A DNA stretch of 36,494 nt from Collinsella sp. (GTDB taxonomy: Bacteria > Actinomycetota > Coriobacteriia > Coriobacteriales > Coriobacteriaceae). The stretch spans positions 1 to 36,494 of the forward strand of contig DXMY01000039.1 of the NCBI GenBank assembly GCA_019413925.1, given 5' to 3'. Under the pieces are notes generated by a model. The model was not told where the DNA came from. It did not search any database and worked only from the letters and a program-made list of their open reading frames with translations. Shown here piece after piece: positions 29,375-36,494 of the stretch. Within the stretch, counting starts at the first letter, position 1; every line of letters starts with the position of its first letter. A program made the position numbers and the translations under genes.

Positions 29375-31759
29375 CTACAGCGTCATGTTCGGATCGGCGT
29401 CGACGTCGAACGGCGAGATTTCACCTCGGTCGAATTTACGGCGAGCGACCTCCGCGATCATGGCGGCGTTATCGGTACAGGCAGACAAGGGCGGCACCGT
29501 TACGCGAATCCCCTGACGTCCAAGCTTCTTGATCATCATCTCGCGCAGATGCGGGTTGGCCGAGACGCCGCCGCCGATGCAGTATTCCTTACATCCGGTA
29601 GCGTGCAATGCGTTTTTGGCCTTCTTGTACTGCACGTCAAAGACAGCCGCCTCAAACGAAGCCGCCAGATCGGGCAGGTGAATCGTGCGCCCGGCTTTGG
29701 TCTCTTGCTCGATGTAGAGCGTCACCGCCGTCTTGAGGCCCGAAAGCGAGAAACGATAGTCTCCCCTGCTGTTAAGCGCGCGGGGAAAATCGATCGCCTT
29801 GGGGTTGCCTGTCTCGGCCAGCTTGGAGATGATGGGGCCACCGGGATAGCCCAGACCCAACGCCTTGGCTACCTTGTCGAAGGCCTCGCCCACAGCATCG
29901 TCGAGTGTCTCACCAAGCACCTCGTAGTCGCCCCATGCCTTCACGTGCACGAGCATGGTGTGCCCGCCCGAGACAAGCGTGAAGATGAACGGCGGCTTGA
30001 GGTCGGGCTGCGCCAGCAAGTTGGCAAACAGGTGCCCCTCCAGATGGTTGACGCATACGAGCGGCTTACCGGCAGCGTAGGCAAAGCCTTTGGCAAAGGC
30101 AACGCCCACCACGAGGGCGCCCACCAGGCCCGGACCCTGTGTCACGCCCACGGCGGCAAGCTCGCTGGGGGCAATGGCTCCACCCTCAAGACCAAGCGAT
30201 GCTGCGGCATCCTCGAGCGCCGCATCCACGACACTCACAATCACCTCAACGTGTTTGCGCGAGGCGATCTCGGGCACCACGCCGCCAAAGCGGGCATGAA
30301 AATCAATCTGTGTCGACACCTGGTTGGCCAGCATATTGCCATCCGAATCGATAATCGCCACGGCCGTCTCGTCGCAGGAACTCTCGATAGCGAGCACTAG
30401 GCGGCGGCGCTCAATTTCGGCACGCTCCCCCTCGGAGCGCCCAGGCGCAGGCAGCGGCCATACGCGCTGCTCTGCCGCCGTCGGCTCGGGCGAAGCATTG
30501 TCGACCGGAAGCACCAGGGGCAGCGGAGCCGTCATGACGATGGCATCCTTGCCGACACCGTAGTAGCCGCGGCGACGGCCAGCCTCGGTAAAGCCCAGAG
30601 CGTTATAAAGCGCGATCGCCCCCTCGTTACCGTCCTCGACCTCGAGCGAAGCCGTGGTGCAGCCGAGCATCTGGGCATCATAGCTCACGTGCGACAGCAG
30701 CTTGCGGGCAATGCCCTCGCGGCGATGTGCCGGGTCGACGGCGACATCCAGAATCTGCACATCACCGTCCACGACCATACCGCCGGCAAGGCCCAGCAGC
30801 TTGCCGTCGTCGTGTGCCACCCACCAACTACGCGGCGCAGCGACGTCCTCGCCCAGTTCGGACAGGAACATGCCCGGCGTCCACGCCTCGTGTCCGGCAC
30901 CTTCAAAGCAGGCAGCCTCCAGCGCGCTCGTGCCCTCGGCATCCGCCGCGCCCATGGGACGGAACTGCAGATGACGACCGGCGAGCTCATCGGCAACACC
31001 CGTAATTTCGCTCTGCGCACTCTCGGCAAGACCAAGACGCTTGCGCTCGTTTTCCTCGGCATCAGAAAGGCGCGTGTAAATCGGCAGGACGCGAGCCGGA
31101 TCGCCGTCACCCGCAGCGTGCGCGAGCAGCAAGCCCTCGCCCGAAGGCCACCACAGGTCGCGCTCCACGCAGCGGGCGGTCTCGTCCTCACCCAGCAGCT
31201 TGCCATAGCGCACGAGACCGTCACCGGTCAGCTGAACCTGGTCCCAGTCCGCTGCTTGGCGCCACTCATCGAGCGCCACGGCGGCCTTGACCACGTGTTC
31301 GCGCTCAAATTGACGCTCGGGACCCTCATCGACCAGCATATACAGCGCCGGATATACCTCACCGCGCATAGCATCGGCCAAGATACCAAGCTTGCCGCGC
31401 ACGCCAGCCTTCCACGCCGTCCAAGCGCAAGCGTCGAGCGTCGACACGCCCAGCAGCGGAACATTGGCACCGCGCGCGAGGCCCTTGGCAGTGGAGATGC
31501 CGATGCGCACACCCGTAAACGACCCCGGGCCGCGGCCGACCACGTAGTAACCAACATCGCTGCGATCCAGACCGGCTTGAGCCAGCACGCCATCAACGGT
31601 ATTCACGAGCTCAACGTTGGCGTGACGGCGACACATGTGGTCGCCACTCACGAGCTTCGTCTCGCCCGTCTGCCCATCAATCCAGCTTGCCGCGCAGGCA
31701 AGCATGTCGGTCGAAGTATCGAGCGCCACCACCAGCGCGTTGTCGTTATGCAAGCTCAT
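29375..31759 (-). CDS. tsaB-rimI-tsaD: TsaB-RimI-TsaD fusion (tRNA threonylcarbamoylation and S18 acetylation)
   Basis: 794 aa from ATG 31759 (AAGG upstream; a TTG 18 nt earlier is less likely). Residues 8-225 are TsaB (ALDTSTDM, GRGPGSFTGVRIGISTAKG). Residues 263-412 are a GNAT domain like RimI, with acetyl-CoA loop AHRREGIARKLL and ALYNALGFTEAGRRRGYY. Residues 453-794 are TsaD (AIESSCDETAVAI, GGVVPEIASRKHVE, NHLEGH metal-site His residues, SGGHTMLV, GGVSANPHLRE). With TsaE, encoded just upstream, and TsaC elsewhere, it makes t6A37 in ANN-decoding tRNAs; the GNAT part should acetylate ribosomal protein S18. It overlaps tsaE by 14 bp. Three usually separate genes are joined; all motifs look intact. 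Confidence 0.95.
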   Translation of the reverse strand: MSLHNDNALVVALDTSTDMLACAASWIDGQTGETKLVSGDHMCRRHANVELVNTVDGVLAQAGLDRSDVGYYVVGRGPGSFTGVRIGISTAKGLARGANVPLLGVSTLDACAWTAWKAGVRGKLGILADAMRGEVYPALYMLVDEGPERQFEREHVVKAAVALDEWRQAADWDQVQLTGDGLVRYGKLLGEDETARCVERDLWWPSGEGLLLAHAAGDGDPARVLPIYTRLSDAEENERKRLGLAESAQSEITGVADELAGRHLQFRPMGAADAEGTSALEAACFEGAGHEAWTPGMFLSELGEDVAAPRSWWVAHDDGKLLGLAGGMVVDGDVQILDVAVDPAHRREGIARKLLSHVSYDAQMLGCTTASLEVEDGNEGAIALYNALGFTEAGRRRGYYGVGKDAIVMTAPLPLVLPVDNASPEPTAAEQRVWPLPAPGRSEGERAEIERRRLVLAIESSCDETAVAIIDSDGNMLANQVSTQIDFHARFGGVVPEIASRKHVEVIVSVVDAALEDAAASLGLEGGAIAPSELAAVGVTQGPGLVGALVVGVAFAKGFAYAAGKPLVCVNHLEGHLFANLLAQPDLKPPFIFTLVSGGHTMLVHVKAWGDYEVLGETLDDAVGEAFDKVAKALGLGYPGGPIISKLAETGNPKAIDFPRALNSRGDYRFSLSGLKTAVTLYIEQETKAGRTIHLPDLAASFEAAVFDVQYKKAKNALHATGCKEYCIGGGVSANPHLREMMIKKLGRQGIRVTVPPLSACTDNAAMIAEVARRKFDRGEISPFDVDADPNMTL

Positions 31760-32252
31760 CTTGTACAGCCTTATCAATCAAATGGGAAAGCTCCATTGCG
31801 CGGTCACCGTGCGCCTCGAGCGTTATCGTTCGCACATCGCTGTCGCCCTCATCACGCTTGAGCGTCACCGAAAGATACTCATCCGTCAGCTCGTCTTGGA
31901 ATTGTTCGCCCCATTCCAGCAGGCAAGCACCCTCATAGCCCAGCACATCGAAAATGCCCGTATCCTCGAGCTCGTAGGCATGCTCCAGGCGGTATAGATC
32001 AAAGTGAAACAGCGGAATACGGCCTTGATCGTGAACGGCCATGAGCGCAAACGTAGGGCTCGTAACCATATGCCCATCGCCCAGCCCGCGCGAGACGCCC
32101 TTGGTAAAGTGAGTTTTGCCCACTCCCAGGCCACCGGTCAGGATGAGCACATCGCCGTCCTCAAGGCACGGTGCAATTAGCTCGCCAAAGTACTCCGTAT
32201 CGGCAGCGCAAGTCGTTTTGTAAGTACCTACCCCCAGGCGCTCCAGGGACAT
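31746..32252 (-). CDS. tsaE: tRNA threonylcarbamoyladenosine biosynthesis ATPase
   Basis: 168 aa; ATG 32252 with AAGGAGCATAT. P-loop GGLGVGKTHFTKGVSRGLG, then VTSPTFALMAVH and the FHFDLYRLEHAYELEDTG segment typical of TsaE, with LLEWGEQF near the Walker B position. TsaE binds the TsaB-TsaD complex and hydrolyses ATP to reset it after each t6A cycle. It lies directly upstream of the TsaB-RimI-TsaD fusion and overlaps it by 14 bp. Slightly longer than many TsaE proteins at the C-terminus. Confidence 0.95.
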   Translation of the reverse strand: MSLERLGVGTYKTTCAADTEYFGELIAPCLEDGDVLILTGGLGVGKTHFTKGVSRGLGDGHMVTSPTFALMAVHDQGRIPLFHFDLYRLEHAYELEDTGIFDVLGYEGACLLEWGEQFQDELTDEYLSVTLKRDEGDSDVRTITLEAHGDRAMELSHLIDKAVQDELA

Positions 32253-32264
32253 ATATGCTCCTTA

Positions 32265-32885
32265 TTATTCCGAGGCGTCCTCTGGTGCGGGATGTCGCTC
32301 CAGATAATCGCCCAGCATCTTAAAGTCTTCCTCCAGCAGCTCCTGCCACGCCGGATTGCGTAGCGCTGCTGCCGGATGGAAAGTGGGCATTACTACAAAA
32401 TGCCCCATCTGGTGGAACCTGCCGCGCAGCTTAGTAATGCCAATCTCGGTCTTAAGCACAAAGTGCGTCGCGGGGTTGCCGAGCGTCACGATAATATCGG
32501 GCCAGATGCTTCGAATCTGCTCACGCAAAAACGGCGAGCAAGCCAGCACTTCCTCGGGACGTGGATTGCGGTTTCCCGGCGGGCGGCACTTAAGCACGTT
32601 GGCAATGTAGACGTCTTCGCGTTTGAGCCCCGCCAGCGACAAAATGCCGTTGAGGTCCTCGCCTGCCGCCCCCACAAAGGGCTCGCCCTGCAAATCCTCA
32701 TTGCGGCCCGGCGCCTCGCCAATAAACATCACACGAGCGCGGGGGTTTCCCACGCCAAACACGATATTGTGACGCGACTGGTAGAGCTGGCAGAGGTGAC
32801 AATCGCCCAGAACGGCCTCAATTTCCTCGAGTGCGACCTCACGTGGTGCCTGATGGGTATGGCCGGGGATGTGCATGACGCCCAT
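32265..32885 (-). CDS. udg: Family 4 uracil-DNA glycosylase (Fe-S type)
   Basis: 206 aa; ATG 32885 preceded by TAGGAGTCGCC. Removes uracil from DNA to start base excision repair. Motif 1 is GEAPGRNEDLQGEPFVG and motif 2 the HPAA segment MPTFHPAAALRN. Cys29, Cys32, Cys100 and Cys116 have the spacing of the 4Fe-4S ligands of thermophilic family 4 enzymes (CxxC, then two Cys 16 apart). NVLKCRPPGNRNPRPEE and IVTLGNPAT are also typical. The gene sits 8 bp after alr and 12 bp before tsaE, within the operon. Confidence 0.94.
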   Translation of the reverse strand: MGVMHIPGHTHQAPREVALEEIEAVLGDCHLCQLYQSRHNIVFGVGNPRARVMFIGEAPGRNEDLQGEPFVGAAGEDLNGILSLAGLKREDVYIANVLKCRPPGNRNPRPEEVLACSPFLREQIRSIWPDIIVTLGNPATHFVLKTEIGITKLRGRFHQMGHFVVMPTFHPAAALRNPAWQELLEEDFKMLGDYLERHPAPEDASE

Positions 32886-32893
32886 GGCGACTC

Positions 32894-34039
32894 CTACACG
32901 TAGACCTTGTCGAGGCGCATGCCAAAGCCGCAGGCGACCTCGTAGTTAATCGTTCCGCGCAGTCGGGCCATCTCGTCCATAGTGATCTCGGCATCGCCAT
33001 CGCGGCCGACAATAATCATCTCGTCACCATACTCGGCCTCGGGAATCTCGTGTGCCGGGTTGGACTGAATGGCGACCATAAACTGGTCCATGCAGATATT
33101 GCCAACCTGATGCACGCGCTCGCCGCGATACAGCACATCCATACGATTGGAAAGCGTACGCGATAGGCCGTCGGCATAACCGATCGGCAGCGTGCAGATC
33201 TGAACGCGCGTGCGCGGTACGCGGTAGGTAAAACCGTAGCCCACGCCCTCACCCATCGCAGGGTGTGCCACGCGCGTCACGCGCGCATGGACGCTCATAA
33301 CGGGATCAAGCTGCATCACGCGGCCACTCAGCTCGCACGGCTGCATGCCATACAAGCCAACGCCGGCGCGAATCATATCAAAATGCATCGAGGGGTCGAG
33401 CATCGAGGACGGCGTGTTGGCGCAGTGCGCGATACCGCACTCAAAACCCGCATCCTTAATGGCTTGAACGGCCTCGGTAAAGCGCTGACACTGCAGCTTG
33501 TAGTCCCAGCCCGAAGGTTCATCGGCCGTGGCGAAGTGCGTAAATACGCCGTCGCACTGAATACCGCGATGGAAATTAATACCGCGGACAAAGTCGAGCA
33601 CCTGTGTGTAGTGTACGCCGATACGATTCATACCTGTCTCGATGGCGAGATGATACTTGCCCACCTTGCCCGCCGCGACGGCACATTCGCCATACGCAAG
33701 AGCAAAGTCAGACGTATAGACCGAGGGCATGATATCAAACTCGAGCAACGTCGGAATGGCCTCGATAGGCGGCTCGCTTAGGATGAGGATGGGTTTCGTA
33801 ATCCCGCCCTGTCGGAGCTCAACGCCCTCGTTAACCGTCGCCACGGCAAACATGTCGGCACCGGCCGAATACATGATCTTGGCGCACTCAACAGCTCCAT
33901 GACCATAAGCATCGGCCTTGACCACGCAACACAAGCGCTGACGTGGATTCAGCAAGTTCTTGTAGGCCCTCGTGTTACGACGAAGCGCCCCGCGGTCGAT
34001 CTCGACCCAGGACCAGCGCGTCAAATCGGCTTTATTCAT
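32894..34039 (-). CDS. alr: Alanine racemase
   Basis: 381 aa, ATG 34039, two bases after the preceding stop. Converts L- to D-alanine with pyridoxal phosphate for peptidoglycan. PLP lysine in VVKADAYGHGA near the N-terminus, second catalytic base Tyr in GVGYGFTYRVPRT, IETGMNRIGV in the barrel, VGNICMDQFMV and MARLRGTINYEVAC at the C-terminal domain. Full length. The order acpS, nnrE-nnrD, alr is a frequent Gram-positive cluster and supports the assignment. Cotranscribed with udg and tsaE downstream. Confidence 0.96.
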   Translation of the reverse strand: MNKADLTRWSWVEIDRGALRRNTRAYKNLLNPRQRLCCVVKADAYGHGAVECAKIMYSAGADMFAVATVNEGVELRQGGITKPILILSEPPIEAIPTLLEFDIMPSVYTSDFALAYGECAVAAGKVGKYHLAIETGMNRIGVHYTQVLDFVRGINFHRGIQCDGVFTHFATADEPSGWDYKLQCQRFTEAVQAIKDAGFECGIAHCANTPSSMLDPSMHFDMIRAGVGLYGMQPCELSGRVMQLDPVMSVHARVTRVAHPAMGEGVGYGFTYRVPRTRVQICTLPIGYADGLSRTLSNRMDVLYRGERVHQVGNICMDQFMVAIQSNPAHEIPEAEYGDEMIIVGRDGDAEITMDEMARLRGTINYEVACGFGMRLDKVYV

Positions 34040-34041
34040 GA

Positions 34042-35658
34042 TTAGTCATCCGACCCTTCGTCCATGATTCCCAGATCTTCGAGCGCATCCTTTGCTGCCA
34101 GCTCCATGGCAGGACCAATCAAGTCGATAAGATCGGTCGCGATAACGCTCTTCTCACCATACTCCGTCGCCGCGGCAAAACCGGCGTAGCTGTGAAGTGC
34201 GACGGCGTACGAATACAGCAACTCCCAACGATCCATCTCGTCGCGCATGGTGGCAAGCGTGCCGGCCAAAATACCCGCGAGAACATCACCCGAACCGGCA
34301 GTTGCCAGAGAAGCCGGACCCGAAAGTGGCAGCAGCACACGCTCAACGCCACAGATAGCCGTCGTCGGCCCCTTGGCAATGACCACCAGATTGTCGGAGC
34401 CTGCAGCCCAGACAACCTTCTGCGCGGCTGCAATCGCGGTACCAAGGTCGTTCACCTCGTCACCGGCAACCAGACGCGAAAGCTCACGATAGTGCGGCGT
34501 CATAACCAACGGCTGCTCGCGACGATACATCTCGGGGTTACTATCAATACCGTCAATGGCAATCTTAGCAAGGCAGTTGAGTGCATCGGCATCCAAAATA
34601 AGCGGTACATCAAGCTCGAGCAAGCCCGAAACCACCTGCATAGCGCCGGCAGACGTCGTCATACCGGGACCGCACAGTACGCAGCTGTACTTCTTTGCAA
34701 TCTCGCACACCGTCATGCGCGCAGCGGCGCCAAAGGAGCCGCGGGAATCAGACGGAATAGCAAAGACGGGAATCGAAGGAAGTGCCATGCGAATAAGATT
34801 AGCGCAGGCGTCAGGAGCCGCGACTGCCACGTAACCAGCACCCGCGCGAGCTGCAGACTTGGCCGCCATAATGGCAGCACCAGGATATTGCGCAGATCCG
34901 GCGACAATAAGCACAGAGCCACGGGAATACTTATCGATATTCGTAGGAAGTGGAGCAAAGAAATCAACTAAGTCACCGGGCTCGACAATCTCGGCGGCGT
35001 GGTCGACATCATCGATGACCTCGTCAAGACGGTCGTAAAGATTGCCGCAGATCAAATCGCCAGCATACTCAGGGCCATCGGCGCTATACAAACCAATCTT
35101 GGGCGCAATCATCGTCACCGTATGTTCGGCACGAATGCAGTCGTCATCAACAACGCCCGTCTCGGCATTCAGGCCCGAGGGGACATCAATGGATACGACA
35201 CAATCGGCGCATTCATTGACCGTAGGAATCCAGATGGAGAACGGCGCACGCAGATTCCCGTGAAAACCGGTACCAAAAATGGCATCGACAACAACATCGG
35301 CCTTATCGATCAAAACCTCGAGTTCGTCACGCGAAGGGCCGACGCAAACGTGCACATCGCGGCCGGCAGTACGACGAGCAACATGACGTGCCAGAGCAGC
35401 AGGAATCTCATCCGGTTCAACCGGAGAAACGATATCCACGTCCACACCCTTATGGCTCAGGATATCGGCGGCAACCCAACCGTCGCCGCCATTATTACCA
35501 AAACCGACCAGAAAGAGAACCCGATCGGGATTGAGCTTCAAGACCTCGTTGGCGGCAAACTCACCCGCTAGCTCCATAAGCTCGGCCTTCGAAGTCCCTT
35601 CGCGTTCGATGATATCCTCGAGACGAACGACTTCTTCGGTACTCAAAACCGGTTTCAT
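34042..35658 (-). CDS. nnrE-nnrD: Bifunctional NAD(P)H-hydrate epimerase / ADP-dependent NAD(P)H-hydrate dehydratase
   Basis: 538 aa; the ATG directly follows the acpS stop (TAG-ATG). Repairs damaged nicotinamide cofactors. Residues 1-215 are the epimerase (YjeF_N): VGFGNNGGDGWVAADIL, VVDAIFGTGFHGNLR, SIDVPSGLNAETG. Residues 230-530 are the ribokinase-like dehydratase: GSVLIVAGSAQYPGAAIMAA, AGYVAVAAP, LILDADALNCLA, TPHYRELSRLVAG and the catalytic Asp in TAGSGDVLAGILAG. The acidic tail (EDLGIMDEGSDD) is unremarkable. Usual fusion length. Second gene of the acpS operon. Confidence 0.95.
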   Translation of the reverse strand: MKPVLSTEEVVRLEDIIEREGTSKAELMELAGEFAANEVLKLNPDRVLFLVGFGNNGGDGWVAADILSHKGVDVDIVSPVEPDEIPAALARHVARRTAGRDVHVCVGPSRDELEVLIDKADVVVDAIFGTGFHGNLRAPFSIWIPTVNECADCVVSIDVPSGLNAETGVVDDDCIRAEHTVTMIAPKIGLYSADGPEYAGDLICGNLYDRLDEVIDDVDHAAEIVEPGDLVDFFAPLPTNIDKYSRGSVLIVAGSAQYPGAAIMAAKSAARAGAGYVAVAAPDACANLIRMALPSIPVFAIPSDSRGSFGAAARMTVCEIAKKYSCVLCGPGMTTSAGAMQVVSGLLELDVPLILDADALNCLAKIAIDGIDSNPEMYRREQPLVMTPHYRELSRLVAGDEVNDLGTAIAAAQKVVWAAGSDNLVVIAKGPTTAICGVERVLLPLSGPASLATAGSGDVLAGILAGTLATMRDEMDRWELLYSYAVALHSYAGFAAATEYGEKSVIATDLIDLIGPAMELAAKDALEDLGIMDEGSDD

Positions 35659-36198
35659 CTATGCTCCTAGCGTATCTTGCGAAGCATCGCCCAGGTGCTC
35701 CGTCAATGCTGAATTCTGCAGCTGCTCAAGCTCATCTAAAACAGAGCGAGCCTCTTTAAATGTCTGCGCTACGCGTTTCTTGGTGCTCACCTTTTCCTCT
35801 TTTGGCTTAGGCCGAGCATCTTTGGTAATCGCGATGGCATTCGCAACGGCCAAGTCTCCTGTAAGCGTAATGGAAAGAGCGACCTCAACAACACCCAGTT
35901 CTTGAGCGATCTCGAGAGCACGGCCCGAAAGCAGCGCCTTCGGTTTGCCGAGTTTATCACGCGTAACCGAAACATCCTTGCGACCCACGCCTTGACTAAA
36001 ACCCGTGCCGAGAGCTTTAAGTACCGCCTCGCGCGAAGCAAAGCGGCTCGCATAGTGAGCAGCGGGACGCGATGATGCATCGCAATACGCACGCTCTTCT
36101 TCGGTAAACACACGCCGAGCAAACGACGGCGTCTTTTCAAGAATTGATTTCATGCGGGAAATCTCGACGATATCAACGCCGATACCAGCTTCAGCCAT
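35659..36198 (-). CDS. acpS: Holo-[acyl-carrier-protein] synthase with C-terminal extension
   Basis: 179 aa from ATG 36198, which has GGAGGTGAAC directly upstream; an ATG at 36210 is part of that ribosome binding site. Transfers 4'-phosphopantetheine from CoA to ACP. The family motifs GIGVDIVEISRM (Mg-binding Asp) and RFASREAVLKALGTG (second metal ligand Glu) are intact, followed by SLTITLTGD-like sequence ALSITLTGDLAVANA. The catalytic domain ends near residue 125, the usual AcpS length. About 50 further residues (KPKEEKVSTKKRVAQTFKEA, ending DASQDTLGA) form a Lys-rich then acidic helix not usual in AcpS. First gene of the acpS-to-tsaD operon. Confidence 0.93.
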   Translation of the reverse strand: MAEAGIGVDIVEISRMKSILEKTPSFARRVFTEEERAYCDASSRPAAHYASRFASREAVLKALGTGFSQGVGRKDVSVTRDKLGKPKALLSGRALEIAQELGVVEVALSITLTGDLAVANAIAITKDARPKPKEEKVSTKKRVAQTFKEARSVLDELEQLQNSALTEHLGDASQDTLGA

Positions 36199-36227
36199 GT
36201 TCACCTCCATATCGCACAGACTAAGTT

Positions 36228-36257
36228 ATTGTAGCCCGTTCGCAGAAGATGCGACAA
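36228..36257 (-). promoter_or_regulatory. Promoter of the acpS operon
   Basis: On minus, TTGTCG (36252-36257), an 18-bp spacer and TACAAT (36228-36233), 29 bp before the acpS ATG. Confidence 0.6.
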
Positions 36258-36307
36258 ACGAGGGTTATAAAACACAGCTACTATGTGAGACAAAAGCCCG
36301 TAAACGC

Positions 36308-36339
36308 AAAAAAGGGGGAGGCCGCGAGGCCTCCCCCTT
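36308..36339 (-). terminator. Intrinsic terminator of the rRNA operon
   Basis: On minus, AAGGGGGAGGCC-TCGC-GGCCTCCCCCTT followed by TTTT, 34 bp after the 5S rRNA 3' end. Confidence 0.92.
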
Positions 36340-36373
36340 CTCAGTTCAAGCGTACGGCTCGGTGCCGTCCACC

Positions 36374-36490
36374 GGTCAGCGGCGCCCTGGCCTCCCACGG
36401 GCTGACCCCGCAGTACTCTCGGCGCGATGGGGCTTAGCTTCCGGGTTCGGAACGGGACCGGGCGTGCCCCCCATGCTCTGGCCGCTGACC
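36374..36490 (-). rRNA. rrf: 5S ribosomal RNA
   Basis: 117 nt. The 5' end GGTCAGCGGC pairs with GCCGCTGACC at the 3' end (helix I). The conserved CCGTTCCGAACCCGGAAGCTAAGC and GCGCCGAGAGTACTGC regions are read on minus. The rest of the rRNA operon (23S, 16S) should lie beyond the right edge of the window. Confidence 0.97.
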
Positions 36491-36494
36491 GGTG

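Overview
This window looks like a core-chromosome segment of a Coriobacteriia gut actinobacterium, most likely Collinsella or a close relative. That is inferred from GC-rich coding sequence, strong AGGAGG-type ribosome binding sites, a TsaB-RimI-TsaD fusion, a cell-wall hydrolase with a twin-arginine signal, and a mix of PTS and ABC alpha-glucan uptake genes. No database comparison was possible. I saw no phage, IS transposase, cas genes or plasmid functions.

Layout. (1) 1-3.6 kb, minus strand: two SIS-domain sugar-phosphate genes (the first cut by the window edge), two overlapping GntR/UTRA regulators and a small unknown protein. This resembles a fructoselysine or amino-sugar utilisation operon. 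(2) 3.8-7.4 kb: a LacI regulator divergent from murB, then a secreted CHAP/NlpC-like hydrolase. (3) 7.7-21.5 kb, an alpha-glucan/hexose region: galE, malQ and glgP on plus; a maltodextrin-type ABC transporter (binding protein, two permeases, ATPase) and a TreR-like GntR on minus; then, divergent from the regulator, an EIIC-EIIB protein fused to a HAD phosphatase. GTNTANAC-type sites sit at the malQ, ABC and regulator/PTS promoters and suggest one regulon. (4) 21.6-24.3 kb: a polyprenyl synthetase, a two-repeat peptidoglycan-binding protein, tRNA-Gln(UUG) and a stretch of palindromes. (5) 24.3-28.9 kb, minus: an unusual winged-helix/Toprim (JetD-C-like) protein with a long disordered linker, then cstA behind a structured leader. 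(6) 29.4-36.2 kb, minus: the tight operon acpS, nnrE-nnrD, alr, family 4 udg, tsaE, tsaB-rimI-tsaD. (7) A complete 5S rRNA with terminator ends the window.

The least ordinary content is non-coding. Four copies of a fold-back element share a roughly 70-nt core, with an inner hairpin that covaries between copies, and each is enclosed by 30-41 bp perfectly complementary arms that differ in every copy. Three of them start 8-20 bp after a stop codon. A separate array between glgP and the ABC ATPase holds eight alternating copies of a 17-bp repeat with an exact 80-bp period. The cstA leader has a promoter with an internal palindrome, a possible Ile/Val-rich leader peptide, mutually exclusive pairings and a terminator just before the gene. 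Among proteins, the PTS-phosphatase fusion and the solitary Toprim protein are the best candidates for undescribed biology.
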